Positions 43,747-52,616 of a DNA stretch of 64,000 nt are shown one piece after another. Made by a program: the position numbers and the translations under genes. Every line of letters starts with the position of its first letter. Position 1 is the first letter of the stretch. Origin of the DNA: Variovorax sp. 54. GTDB lineage: Bacteria > Pseudomonadota > Gammaproteobacteria > Burkholderiales > Burkholderiaceae_C. The notes under the pieces are model-generated. The model did not search any database, was not told the origin of the DNA, and saw only the letters and a list, made by a program, of their open reading frames with translations. The stretch covers positions 1,054,001 to 1,118,000 of the forward strand of contig NZ_PEFF01000001.1 in the NCBI RefSeq assembly GCF_002754375.1, given 5' to 3'.

Positions 43747-44618
43747 AGCTGACCCCCGAGCAACGCGCGCAGTTCGAGCGCGAGGGCTACCTGTTCTTCC
43801 CCGGCCACTTCTCACCCGAAGAGACGAAGGTGCTGACCGAGGCGGTGCCCGACCTGTACAGCAAGCGCGCGGCCTTCAACGTGCGCGAAAAAGGCTCCGA
43901 CGCCGTGCGCACGAACTTCGCCGCGCACCTCATCAGCGAGCCCTTCGCGCGGCTGGCGCGGCACCCGCGCATGGTCGGGCCGGTGATGGACCTGTTCGAC
44001 GAAGCGGTCTACATGCACCAGTTCAAGATCAACGGCAAGATGGCCTTCGAAGGCGACGTGTGGCAGTGGCACCAGGACTACGGCACCTGGCTCAACGACG
44101 ACCTGATGCCCACCGAGCGCGCAATGAACGTGGCCATCTTTCTCGATGAAGTGACCGAGCACAACGGCCCGCTGATGTTCATTCCGGGCAGCCACCGCAA
44201 GGGCGTGGTCGATGCAAAGCACGACCTCACGACCACCAGCTACCCGCTGTGGACGGTCGACAACGACCTGATCCGCCAACTCGTCGACCGCGCGGGTGGC
44301 ACGCAGGGCGGCATCGTCTCGCCCAAGGGACCGGCCGGTTCGATGATCCTGTTCCACAGCTGCCTGGTGCACGCCTCGGGCAGCAACCTGTCGCCCTTCA
44401 ATCGCGTGGCCGTGTACCTGAGCCTGTGCGCGGTCAGCAACCACATCCGCCGCCACAAGCGGCCCGAGTACATCGCGCATCGCGACTTCACGCCGATCGA
44501 GATGCTGCCCGACGACTGCCTGCGCCAGCCCTACCCCGTCGACGTGCCGTGGAAAGACGGCCTGCCCGAGAGCGCGCTGCGCACCTCGCTCGACGTCATC
44601 GATTCCGTGGAAGCCTGA
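43743..44618 (+). CDS. Phytanoyl-CoA dioxygenase-family Fe(II)/2-oxoglutarate enzyme
   Basis: The product is 291 residues. Iron ligands are His110 and Asp112 in WQWHQDYGTWLNDD and the distal His210 in FHSCLVHASGSN. Arg221 (NRVAVY) is placed to hold 2-oxoglutarate. NGPLMFIPGSHRKG matches the family. The pattern is close to that of ectoine hydroxylase EctD, but no ectoine genes are adjacent. It hydroxylates an unknown small molecule. Between a GntR regulator and an SAF-type oxidoreductase, it may start the breakdown of that compound. Confidence 0.9.
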   Translation: MKLTPEQRAQFEREGYLFFPGHFSPEETKVLTEAVPDLYSKRAAFNVREKGSDAVRTNFAAHLISEPFARLARHPRMVGPVMDLFDEAVYMHQFKINGKMAFEGDVWQWHQDYGTWLNDDLMPTERAMNVAIFLDEVTEHNGPLMFIPGSHRKGVVDAKHDLTTTSYPLWTVDNDLIRQLVDRAGGTQGGIVSPKGPAGSMILFHSCLVHASGSNLSPFNRVAVYLSLCAVSNHIRRHKRPEYIAHRDFTPIEMLPDDCLRQPYPVDVPWKDGLPESALRTSLDVIDSVEA

Positions 44619-44623
44619 ACACC

Positions 44624-45985
44624 ATGAGCCTGCACACCCGCCTGCAACAACGCGCCGCCGAAGGCCGCCCCATCCGCATCGGCCTGATCGGCGCCGGCAA
44701 GTTCGGCGCCATGTACCTGGCGCAGATTCCACGCACGCCCGGCGTGCAACTGGTCGCCATTGCCGACCTCTCGCCCGCCGCCGCGCGCGTCAACCTCGAG
44801 CGCGTGGGCTGGCTGGCCGAGCGCAGCAATGCCGGCTCGGTGCAAGAGGCACTGAAGACCGGCGCCACCTGGATCACCGACGACTGGCAGGCCGTGACGC
44901 GCGAGCCGTCCATCGACATCGTGGTCGAGTGCACGGGCAACCCGATTGCCGCGGTCGACCATTGCCTGGATGCCTTTGCGCACGGCAAGCACGTGGTCAA
45001 CGTGACCGTCGAGGCCGACGCCTTCTGCGGCCCGCTGCTCGCGCACAAGGCGCAGCAGGCCGGCGTGGTGTATTCGCTGGCCTTCGGCGACCAGCCCGCG
45101 CTGATCTGCGACCTGGTCGACTGGGCGCGCACCTGCGGCTTTCCGGTGGTGGCGGCCGGGCGCGGCCACAAGTGGCTGCCGCACTTCACCGAATCGACGC
45201 CCGAAACGGTGTGGGGCAACTACGGCCTCACGCCCGAGCAGGCGAAACGCGGCGGGCTCAACCCGAAGATGTTCAACAGCTTCCTCGACGGCTCCAAGCC
45301 GTCGATCGAAAGCTCGGCCGTGGCCAACGCCACCGGCCTGGGCGTGCCCTGGGACGGCCTGCTCTACCCGCCCGCGAGCGTGGAAGACATTCCCTTCGTC
45401 ACCCGTCCGAAGAGCGAAGGCGGCGTGCTGGAACGCAAGGGCATGGTCGAGGTGATCTCGTCGCTCGAAGCCGACGGCCGCAAGATCCCGTACGACATCC
45501 GCATGGGCGTGTGGGTCACGGTCGAGGCCGAGACCGACTACATCAAGAACTGTTTCGAGGAATACAACGCCCACACCGACCCGAGCGGGCGCTACTTCAC
45601 GCTGTACAAGCGCTGGCACCTGATCGGGCTCGAAGTCGGCATGTCGGTCGCCAGCGTGGCGCTGCGCGGCGAGCCCACCGGCGTGGCCACCGGCTGGAAC
45701 GCCGACGTGGTCGCCACCGCCAAGCGCGACCTGGCGGCGGGCGAGATGCTCGACGGCGAAGGCGGCTACACCGTCTGGGGCAAGCTGCTGCCGGCCGAGC
45801 GCTCGCTGCGCCTGGGCGGCCTGCCGCTCGGGCTGGCGCACAACGTCAAGCTCGTGCGCCCCGTGAAAAAGGGCCAGAACCTGAGCTGGGCCGACGTGGC
45901 GATGGACACCAGCACGGCCGCCTACCGGCTGCGCCAGGAAATGGAAGCGCTGTTCACGCCCGCGGTGCGCGCCCGCGCCGCCTGA
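44624..45985 (+). CDS. NAD(P)-dependent oxidoreductase with C-terminal SAF domain
   Basis: The product is 453 residues. The N-terminal Rossmann domain has IRIGLIGAGKFGAMYLAQI. A homoserine-dehydrogenase-like middle part contains VVECTGNPIAAVDHCLDAFAHG and VNVTVEADAFCGPLLA. The C-terminal SAF part begins near VVATAKRDLAAGEMLDGEGG. This architecture is widespread but its reactions are largely unassigned. The gene follows the dioxygenase by 5 bases and probably acts on its product. Co-factor is NAD(P)-type from the glycine motif. Confidence 0.85.
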   Translation: MSLHTRLQQRAAEGRPIRIGLIGAGKFGAMYLAQIPRTPGVQLVAIADLSPAAARVNLERVGWLAERSNAGSVQEALKTGATWITDDWQAVTREPSIDIVVECTGNPIAAVDHCLDAFAHGKHVVNVTVEADAFCGPLLAHKAQQAGVVYSLAFGDQPALICDLVDWARTCGFPVVAAGRGHKWLPHFTESTPETVWGNYGLTPEQAKRGGLNPKMFNSFLDGSKPSIESSAVANATGLGVPWDGLLYPPASVEDIPFVTRPKSEGGVLERKGMVEVISSLEADGRKIPYDIRMGVWVTVEAETDYIKNCFEEYNAHTDPSGRYFTLYKRWHLIGLEVGMSVASVALRGEPTGVATGWNADVVATAKRDLAAGEMLDGEGGYTVWGKLLPAERSLRLGGLPLGLAHNVKLVRPVKKGQNLSWADVAMDTSTAAYRLRQEMEALFTPAVRARAA

Positions 45986-45999
45986 GCGCGACCTGAACG

Positions 46000-46019
46000 G
46001 GCCCCGCAGTAGAGGGGCC
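46000..46019 (+). terminator. Possible weak terminator after the oxidoreductase gene
   Basis: GGCCCC and GGGGCC (8-base loop) form a stem 15 bases after the stop, followed by TCTCGTT. The T tract is poor, so termination is uncertain. Confidence 0.35.
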
Positions 46020-46153
46020 TCTCGTTGCGCCAAAGGGCGAACGGATCAAGAATCTTCTGCTCGGCACCCGTCCGGTGTCGAAATGACCGGTGGCGGGCCG
46101 TCATTGTGGTGAGCGCTCTTGCTCGGCAAGTTTTCCCTTCCAGGAGAAACACC

Positions 46154-46528
46154 ATGCAGTACATGTTGATGTTCTACCAACCCGCCGCCGAATTCGAACA
46201 ACGTGACGACCCCTCTTCGCAGGCCTACCGCGCGAGTTGGGTCGCGTACGCCGACGCGGTGCGCCAGTCGGGCGTTGCGCTCGGCGGCCATGGCCTGTTG
46301 CCGCCCATGACCGGCACCACGCTGCGCGTGCGCGGCGACAAGCGCCAGGTGCAGGACGGCCCCTTCGCCGACACCAAGGAGCAGCTCGGCGGCTACTTCG
46401 TGGTCGACGTGCCCGACCTCGACGCCGCGCTCGAATGGGCCGCGCGCGCGCCCTGCGCCGCCAGCGGCGGGGTCGAAGTGCGGCCGGTCTTCACCGCCAC
46501 CGCAGCGGCGGGTACGAGCCAGACGTGA
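46154..46528 (+). CDS. YCII/DGPF-domain protein
   Basis: The product is 124 residues. The YCII fold is seen in MQYMLMFYQPA, and the DGPF signature in QVQDGPFADTKEQLGGYFVVDVPDLDAALEWA. CAGGAGAAAC is the ribosome binding site. Proteins of this type are encoded beside ECF42-type sigma factors and are thought to belong to their signalling. The stop overlaps the GTG start of the sigma factor (GTGA). Confidence 0.9.
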   Translation: MQYMLMFYQPAAEFEQRDDPSSQAYRASWVAYADAVRQSGVALGGHGLLPPMTGTTLRVRGDKRQVQDGPFADTKEQLGGYFVVDVPDLDAALEWAARAPCAASGGVEVRPVFTATAAAGTSQT

Positions 46529-47814
46529 CCACTCCGGCGGCACACCACGCCGCCGAACAGGCGGCACGCGATTCAGCCGAACGGGCGGCCCACAATTCAG
46601 CCGAACGCGCGGCACGCGCGTCGTACGGGCGGCTGCTCGCCATCCTGTCCGCGCGCACGCACGACATCGCGGCCTCCGAAGACGCCCTGGCCGACGCCTT
46701 CGCCCGCGCGCTCGAGCGCTGGCCCGCCGACGGCGTGCCGGTGCAGCCCGACGCCTGGCTGCTGAGCGTCGCGCGGCACCGCAAGCTCGACGCCTGGCGC
46801 CACAGCCGCGTGCAGGACGACGCCACGCAGACGCTGCTGCTGCTCGCGGGCGAGATGGACGAGGCCGGCCATGACGCCGATGCTGCCGCCACCGTGCCCG
46901 ACGAGCGGCTGCGCCTGCTCTTCGTCTGCGCGCACCCGGCCATCGACGCCGCCGCGCGCGCGCCGCTCATGCTGCAGACCGTGCTCGGCCTCGATGCGGC
47001 GCGCATGGCCGGCGCGTTCCTCACCTCGCCCTCCGCGCTGGGCCAGCGGCTGGTGCGCGCCAAGGCCCGCATCCGCGCGGCCGGCATCTCGTTCGAATAT
47101 CCGCAGGCGCGCGACCTGCCGCACCGGCTGCGCGACGTGCTCGACGGCATCTATGCCGCGTACGGCACCGGCTGGGACGACGTCGACGGCGCCGACGCCC
47201 TGCCCCGCGGCCTCACGACCGAGGCCATCGACCTGGGCCGCATCCTGTGCCGCCTGATGCCAGCCGAACCCGAGCCGCTGGGCCTGCTCGCGCTGATGCT
47301 GTTCTGCGAGGCACGCACCGCCGCGCGCCGCACCGAAGCCGGTGCCTACGTGCCGCTCGACCAGCAGGAGATCACGCGCTGGGACCACGCGCTGCTGGCC
47401 GAGGCCGAGCACCATCTGCGCATCGCATCGGCCATGCAGTCGCTCGGGCCGTACCAGCTCGAAGCCGCGATCCAGTCGGCCCACTGCGAGCGCCGCGCCG
47501 GCGCACCGGTGCCGCCCGAGGTGCTGGTGTCGCTGTACGAAGGCCTGCTCGCGCTGCGGCCCAGCATCGGCGCGCAGGTCAGCCTGGCGTGTGCGCTGGC
47601 GAATGCGCGCGGACCCGAAACCGGGCTGCGCGCGCTCGATGCGATTCCGTCGGACGAGGTGGCGAGCTACCAGCCGTTCTGGGCGGCACGTGCGCACCTG
47701 CTCGCGGCCGGTGGTGCGCGCGTGGCGGCGCGGCAAGCGTATGACCGGGCGATCGGGTTGAGCAGCAATGGCGCGGTGCGGGCGTACCTGCACGCGATGT
47801 CGGAACGGGCTTGA
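46525..47814 (+). CDS. ECF42-type RNA polymerase sigma factor with C-terminal TPR-like extension
   Basis: The product is 429 residues from a GTG overlapping the stop of the YCII gene. Sigma-2 is at about residues 32-95 (SEDALADAFARALERWPADG, LLSVARHRKLDAWRHSRV). Sigma-4-like sequence follows (LMLQTVLGLDAARMAGAFLT). The long C-terminal extension has helical repeats (TTEAIDLGRILCRL to YQPFWAARAHLLAAGGARV). ECF42 factors lack a classical anti-sigma and are paired with DGPF proteins, as here. The first 30 residues hold a tandem repeat, so a slightly later start is possible. Confidence 0.9.
   Translation: MTTPAAHHAAEQAARDSAERAAHNSAERAARASYGRLLAILSARTHDIAASEDALADAFARALERWPADGVPVQPDAWLLSVARHRKLDAWRHSRVQDDATQTLLLLAGEMDEAGHDADAAATVPDERLRLLFVCAHPAIDAAARAPLMLQTVLGLDAARMAGAFLTSPSALGQRLVRAKARIRAAGISFEYPQARDLPHRLRDVLDGIYAAYGTGWDDVDGADALPRGLTTEAIDLGRILCRLMPAEPEPLGLLALMLFCEARTAARRTEAGAYVPLDQQEITRWDHALLAEAEHHLRIASAMQSLGPYQLEAAIQSAHCERRAGAPVPPEVLVSLYEGLLALRPSIGAQVSLACALANARGPETGLRALDAIPSDEVASYQPFWAARAHLLAAGGARVAARQAYDRAIGLSSNGAVRAYLHAMSERA
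46561..46620 (+). repeat. 24-base tandem repeat at the start of the sigma factor gene
   Basis: Two and a half copies of a 24-base unit (GCGGC...TTCAGCCGAACG) encode AARDSAER, AAHNSAER and AARAS. The copy number is likely to vary by slippage, which would alter the N-terminal helix but keep the frame. Confidence 0.8.
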
Positions 47815-47819
47815 AGCGC

Positions 47820-49256
47820 TCAGTCCTGTAGCACCGCAGCAGCGCCAACGCGCCGCCCTTCAAGCCGGCTGCCACCCTGCGTCAGCGTGACCCCATTCAC
47901 CTCACCACCATCGCCCCGCCGAAACACGAACTGCGCACCGATGGCCGTCACCGCAAAACGATCAGGCCCGGTGGGCGTGAGCCCGTTGTAGCCCTTGCCC
48001 GATTCACGTGCCAGCAAACGCCCGTCGCGCACGGTGAAGCCCAGCACCTGCGCCTTGCCGACGCGGAACTCGCCCGCGTAGTCGGCCAGGCGCTTCGGAT
48101 CGATCGGCACTTCCGCCGTCGGCACCGGGTAGCGGCTCTTGCCGATGGCGAGCATCACGGGCTGCAGCGGGGCGCGCTGGTTGCTGGCGAGCACGATGAG
48201 CGCTTCGCCGGTGTCGGGCGCCAGCAGCCAGAGCGTGCGGTAGCCCTCGGTGACGCCCGCGTGGTAGTAGGTGCGCCGGCCGGTCTCGGGGCCGCGCACC
48301 ATCACGGCATAGCCGATCTCGGCGCCCTCGTAGCGCGCGAGCGGCGTGAGCAGGCGCGTGGCGGCCGGGCCCAGCGGGCCGTGGGCGCCGGCAAGAACCG
48401 CGCGGCTGAAGGCCAGCATGTCGGCGGCGGTCGAGCGCAAAGCGCTGGCCGGCGCGTAGGCCAGCATGTCGAAGCGCCGCTGGCGCTGGTCGCCCGCGAA
48501 CGGCGGCGCCATGCGCGAGGCCTTGTCGCCGAGCGGGATCACGGTGTCGTTCATGCCCAGCGGCTCGGTGATGCGCGCGCGCACCAGCTCGCCCCACGAG
48601 GTGCCGTAGCGCAACGCCAGCAATTGCCCGAGCAGCGCCATGCCGAAGTTGCTGTAGCGCGCCTCGCACGGCGCCGCAACGCCCGTGAGGCGGATGCGCG
48701 CGAGCGCGGCCCAGAACATCGGCAGGTCGAAGCTGCGGAACTGCTCGGCCAGCGCGGCGCCACCGGTGACGCCGTCGGCCATCACGGGCAGGCAGCCGGT
48801 GTGCGTGACGAGCTGCCTCAGTGTGATCGCGGCCACGGCGGGCGGCACGCCCTCGGCATGGCCGGCCAGCAGCTTGCCCACGCTGTCGTCGAGCGCCACG
48901 TCGCCGCGCTCCACGGCCTGTGCCAGCAGCAGGCCGGTGAAGACCTTGGTGACCGAGCCGATCTCGAACATCGGCTGCTCCGCGCTGGCGGGCGCAACGG
49001 CGCGCGCCACCAGCGGCTCGGGGTTGTGGGCGATGCCGTAGCCGGCCTTGTCGCCGCGCAGCACGCCGACCACCAGCGTGCCGCGTTCGGCGCCGAGCGC
49101 GGTGCGGGCCAGCACGGCCGGGTCGCTGGCGAGCGAGAGCGGTGCAGAGGGTGCGGACGGCGGTACGAGCTGCGCGCTCGCCGCGCCCGCCAGCCAGGGC
49201 GCGAGAAGCCAGGGTGCCAGCCAGCGGCGGCACCAGGCGGAGGGCAGAAGCCGCAT
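47820..49256 (-). CDS. Beta-lactamase-fold serine hydrolase (class C/penicillin-binding type)
   Basis: The product is 478 residues. A signal peptide ends near AGAASAQ (residue about 29). The catalytic SxxK is EIGSVTKVF, the tyrosine motif is YSNFGMALLG and the third motif is YYHAGVTEGYRT (HxG). The C-terminal 110 residues form an extra beta domain (KRLADYAGEFRVGKAQ...). It is a periplasmic enzyme, an esterase or D,D-peptidase rather than proven beta-lactamase. It is divergent from the large permease at 49330 with 73 bases between. Confidence 0.9.
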   Translation of the reverse strand: MRLLPSAWCRRWLAPWLLAPWLAGAASAQLVPPSAPSAPLSLASDPAVLARTALGAERGTLVVGVLRGDKAGYGIAHNPEPLVARAVAPASAEQPMFEIGSVTKVFTGLLLAQAVERGDVALDDSVGKLLAGHAEGVPPAVAAITLRQLVTHTGCLPVMADGVTGGAALAEQFRSFDLPMFWAALARIRLTGVAAPCEARYSNFGMALLGQLLALRYGTSWGELVRARITEPLGMNDTVIPLGDKASRMAPPFAGDQRQRRFDMLAYAPASALRSTAADMLAFSRAVLAGAHGPLGPAATRLLTPLARYEGAEIGYAVMVRGPETGRRTYYHAGVTEGYRTLWLLAPDTGEALIVLASNQRAPLQPVMLAIGKSRYPVPTAEVPIDPKRLADYAGEFRVGKAQVLGFTVRDGRLLARESGKGYNGLTPTGPDRFAVTAIGAQFVFRRGDGGEVNGVTLTQGGSRLEGRRVGAAAVLQD

Positions 49257-49329
49257 CGTCGGAATCCTCGGGCGTGAAGTCGTCATCGTCGAACAGCCGC
49301 CATCCTGCCACGGCGGCCACAATGACCCC

Positions 49330-51915
49330 ATGCGTGCATTGCTTTCGACTTTCTCCTGGCAGGAACTGCGCCACCACCCCTGGCGCAACGCGGCGGCCGT
49401 GCTGGCCGTGATGCTGGGCGTGGCGCTGGCGTTTTCGGTGCAGCTCATCAACGCTTCGGCGCTCGACGAATTCTCCAGCGCCGTGCGCTCGGTGAACGGC
49501 CAGCCCGACCTCGAAGTGCGCGCGGCGCAGGGCAGCTTCGACGAGGGCGTGTTCGGCCGGCTCGCGCGCCGGCCCGAGGTGGCGCTGGCGAGCCCGGTGC
49601 TCGAGTTCCAGGGCCTCGCTTTGGGCGGCGACGGGCACCAGCTGCCGTTGCGCGTGATCGGCGTCGATGCGCTCGCGCTGCCCACCATCGCGCCCGCGCT
49701 GATGCCGCAGTCGGTGGCCGATGCCGACCGCTTCGCGCTGTTCGCGCCCGGCCATGTGTTCCTCAACGCGGCGGCGCGCCAGGCGCTGCAGTTGCCGCTG
49801 CAACCCGTACCCGGCGAAAGCCTGCAGCTGCGCAGCGGCGCCGCGTGGCAGCGTCTCGCGGTGTCGGGCCACGTGACGGCCGGCGGCGCGGCGCTGGCGG
49901 TGATGGACATCGCGGCTGCGCAAGAGCTGTTCGGCCAGCTCGGCCAGCTGAGCCGCATCGACCTGCGACTCGCGCCGGGCACCGACCGCGCGGCCTTCGT
50001 GGCCGCACTTGAAAAGTCGCCCGACTGGCCCGCGGGCCTGAAGTTCGCCGAGCCGGGCGATGCGGCCGAGCGCGTGAGCAACCTGTCGCGCGCCTACCGC
50101 GTCAACCTCACGGTGCTGGCGCTGGTGGCGCTGTTCACGGGCGCATTCCTGGTGTTCTCGGTGCTCGCGCTCAGCGTGGCCAAGCGCGCGCAGCAGTTCG
50201 CACTGCTCGGCGTGCTGGGCCTCACGCCGCGCGAACGGCTGCGGCTGGTGCTGGCCGAATCGCTGGTGCTCGGGCTGATCGGCAGCGCGGCCGGCCTGGC
50301 GCTCGGCACCGCGCTCGCGGCCTTGGCGCTGCGCGTGCTGGGCGGTGACCTCGGCGGTGGCTACTTCGAAGGCGTGGCGCCGCGGCTGCACTGGAGCGGC
50401 GCCGCTGCGCTGTTGTACGGCGGGCTCGGCGTGGTCGCTGCGCTCGTGGGCGGCTGGTGGCCCGCGCGCGCCGCGCAGGCATTGCCCGAAGCGCAGACGC
50501 TCAAGGGCCTGGGCGCCGCACCCGCGCAGGGCCGTCACCACTGGCTGGCGCTCGGGCTCATCGGTGCGGGTGCGGCGCTGGCCAACCTGCCGGCGATCGG
50601 CGGTATTCCGGTGGCGGCGTACCTGTCGGTGGCCTGCCTGCTGGTGGGCGGCATCACCGCCCTGCCCTGGCTCATCGCGCTGCTGTACGACCGCGTGGCG
50701 CCGGCGTTTGCACGGCGCGTGCTGCCGATGCTCGCCGTCGAGCGCGCGCGCCGCATGCGCGGCACGGCGGCTGTGGCGGTGAGCGGCGTGGTCGCGAGCC
50801 TGAGCTTGGCGGTCGCGCTCACGGTGATGGTCGCGAGCTTCCGCGAATCGGTCACGCACTGGCTCGACGTGGTGCTGCCGGCCGACCTGTACGTGCGCGC
50901 CACCTCGGGCGGGCGCGGCAGCAGCAACAGCGGCGGCACCAGCAGCACCGACACCGCGACCTTCGCGCCGGCCTTCGTGCAGGCGCTGGCGCAGCTGCCC
51001 GGCGTGGCGCGCACCGGCACGCTGCGCACGCAGTCGCTGCAGCTCGACCCCGCGCAGCCCGCCGTGACGCTGATTGCGCGCAGCCTCGAAGGCGGTGTGG
51101 CACGCGGGCTGCCGCTGGTCGGCGAGGCGCTGCCCGTGCCACCCGGACAGACCGGCATCTACGTGAGCGAACCGATGGTCGAGCTGTACGGCGCGAAGCC
51201 GGGCTCCGCGTTCGCGCCGCTGTCCGATGCAATGCGCGCGTCAACGCCGCAGGTGTTCTTCGTGGCCGGCGTGTGGCGCGACTACGCGCGGCAGTTCGGT
51301 GCGATCGCGATGGACGCGCGCGACTTCGAGCGCATCACCGGCGAGCACGACGTGAGCGACGTGGCCCTGTGGCTCGCGCCCGGTGCGTCGGAAGCAGAAG
51401 TGCAAGCGGCCGTGCGCGAACTCGCATCGCGAACATTGCGCGACGGCGCAGTCGAGCTCGCCTCGGTCGGCCAGATCCGCGCGACCTCGCTGCGCATCTT
51501 CGATCGCAGCTTTGCCGTCACCTACTGGCTGCAGGCCGTGGCCATCGCCATCGGCCTGTTCGGCATTGCCGCCAGCTTCAGCGCGCAGGTGCTGGCGCGG
51601 CGCAAGGAGTTCGGCCTGCTCGCGCACCTGGGCTTCACGCGGCGGCAGGTGCTGGCCGTGGTGGCCGGCGAAGGCGCGGCCTGGACCGCCATCGGCGCGG
51701 TGGCCGGGCTGCTGCTCGGGCTGGCCGTGTCAGTGGTGCTGGTGAAGGTGGTGAACCCGCAGAGCTTCCACTGGAGCATGGACCTGCTGGTGCCCTGGGT
51801 GCGGCTGCTGGCGCTGTGCGCGGCCGTGGTGGCGGCCGGGACGTTCACGGCGTGGATGGCGGGGCGCGCCGCGGCAGGGCGCGATGTGGTGCTGGCGGTG
51901 AAAGAGGACTGGTAG
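49330..51915 (+). CDS. Large FtsX-type ABC transporter permease
   Basis: The product is 861 residues. An N-terminal membrane helix (AAAVLAVMLGVALAFSV) is followed by a periplasmic part, a first FtsX block of helices at about residues 255-420, a second periplasmic region (about 500-720), and a last FtsX block at about 725-850 (FGIAASFSAQVLARRKEFGLLAHLGFTRRQ). Two FtsX repeats in one chain fit the large LolCE/MacB-related permeases. No ATPase is adjacent; the LolD-like ATPase at 40589 is the likely partner. Confidence 0.92.
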   Translation: MRALLSTFSWQELRHHPWRNAAAVLAVMLGVALAFSVQLINASALDEFSSAVRSVNGQPDLEVRAAQGSFDEGVFGRLARRPEVALASPVLEFQGLALGGDGHQLPLRVIGVDALALPTIAPALMPQSVADADRFALFAPGHVFLNAAARQALQLPLQPVPGESLQLRSGAAWQRLAVSGHVTAGGAALAVMDIAAAQELFGQLGQLSRIDLRLAPGTDRAAFVAALEKSPDWPAGLKFAEPGDAAERVSNLSRAYRVNLTVLALVALFTGAFLVFSVLALSVAKRAQQFALLGVLGLTPRERLRLVLAESLVLGLIGSAAGLALGTALAALALRVLGGDLGGGYFEGVAPRLHWSGAAALLYGGLGVVAALVGGWWPARAAQALPEAQTLKGLGAAPAQGRHHWLALGLIGAGAALANLPAIGGIPVAAYLSVACLLVGGITALPWLIALLYDRVAPAFARRVLPMLAVERARRMRGTAAVAVSGVVASLSLAVALTVMVASFRESVTHWLDVVLPADLYVRATSGGRGSSNSGGTSSTDTATFAPAFVQALAQLPGVARTGTLRTQSLQLDPAQPAVTLIARSLEGGVARGLPLVGEALPVPPGQTGIYVSEPMVELYGAKPGSAFAPLSDAMRASTPQVFFVAGVWRDYARQFGAIAMDARDFERITGEHDVSDVALWLAPGASEAEVQAAVRELASRTLRDGAVELASVGQIRATSLRIFDRSFAVTYWLQAVAIAIGLFGIAASFSAQVLARRKEFGLLAHLGFTRRQVLAVVAGEGAAWTAIGAVAGLLLGLAVSVVLVKVVNPQSFHWSMDLLVPWVRLLALCAAVVAAGTFTAWMAGRAAAGRDVVLAVKEDW

Positions 51916-51935
51916 CGCCGCCCGCAGGCGGGATT

Positions 51936-52616
51936 TCATTTCTCCGGGCGTGGCGCGCTGGCACGCATCGGGGCGACGACTTTCTCCTGCCATCGTCGGG
52001 AAAGACCGCGTCGGGACGAAGCGCCTTCCGCCCTCACGGTGTGACCGGACGCATGCGCGCAGTAGTCCAGGGCCTGGCGAAGTGCCGTGTCCACTCTGCG
52101 CAAGGAGATGCGATGCCGGTCTGCCACGTCCTGGCGGGTCATCTCCTCGATTTGCAGTGCAACGAGTACCGAGCGATGCCGATGCGAAAGCCGCTGCATC
52201 GCCTGTTCGACGGCCTCCACGGCCGAACGCGCCTCGGCGATGGCATCGGGGCCGGGCGCCTGATCGGCCAGGAGATCGAGTGCCGTATCCCATTCGCCCA
52301 CGTACTGCCAGGACCGATCGCTGCGCAGGCGATCCATGGCCAGGTTGCGCGCCGTTCGATAGACATAGGCCCCGGGACTGCGCACGGGCTCCGATGCCGT
52401 CATATCGCCCAGACGCAGCCAGGCGTCGTGCAAGCATTCGCTGGCCTGATCGGAACAGCCGAGATCGCGGGCCAACCGGCGATGCAGGTACGTGTAGTTC
52501 GCCGTCAGGAACGCCCGCAGCGCGACGCCGGCGGGCTCACCGTGACCCGCGAATGGCCCTTGAAAACAAGGACCGAGATCGAACCCAGCCGCGGACATCG
52601 TCTTACTTGCCGGCAT
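51936..52616 (-). CDS. FecI-like ECF RNA polymerase sigma factor
   Basis: The product is 226 residues. Sigma-2 is seen at LHDAWLRLGDMTASEPVRSP with YVYRTARNLAMDRLRSD, and sigma-4 at MQRLSHRHRSVLVALQIEEM with VADRHRISLRRVDTALRQAL. The ATG at 52616 lies 14 bases inside the 3' end of the adhesin gene; an in-frame ATG at 52598 would start just after its stop. No FecR anti-sigma or TonB receptor is next to it. It may respond to or control the adhesin system, as the last gene of that transcript. Confidence 0.9.
   Translation of the reverse strand: MPASKTMSAAGFDLGPCFQGPFAGHGEPAGVALRAFLTANYTYLHRRLARDLGCSDQASECLHDAWLRLGDMTASEPVRSPGAYVYRTARNLAMDRLRSDRSWQYVGEWDTALDLLADQAPGPDAIAEARSAVEAVEQAMQRLSHRHRSVLVALQIEEMTRQDVADRHRISLRRVDTALRQALDYCAHASGHTVRAEGASSRRGLSRRWQEKVVAPMRASAPRPEK

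Noticed and set aside
43743..44618. Ectoine hydroxylase EctD
   Set aside because: The iron-binding pattern is similar, but ectABC genes are absent and the GntR/SAF-oxidoreductase context fits a catabolic dioxygenase.
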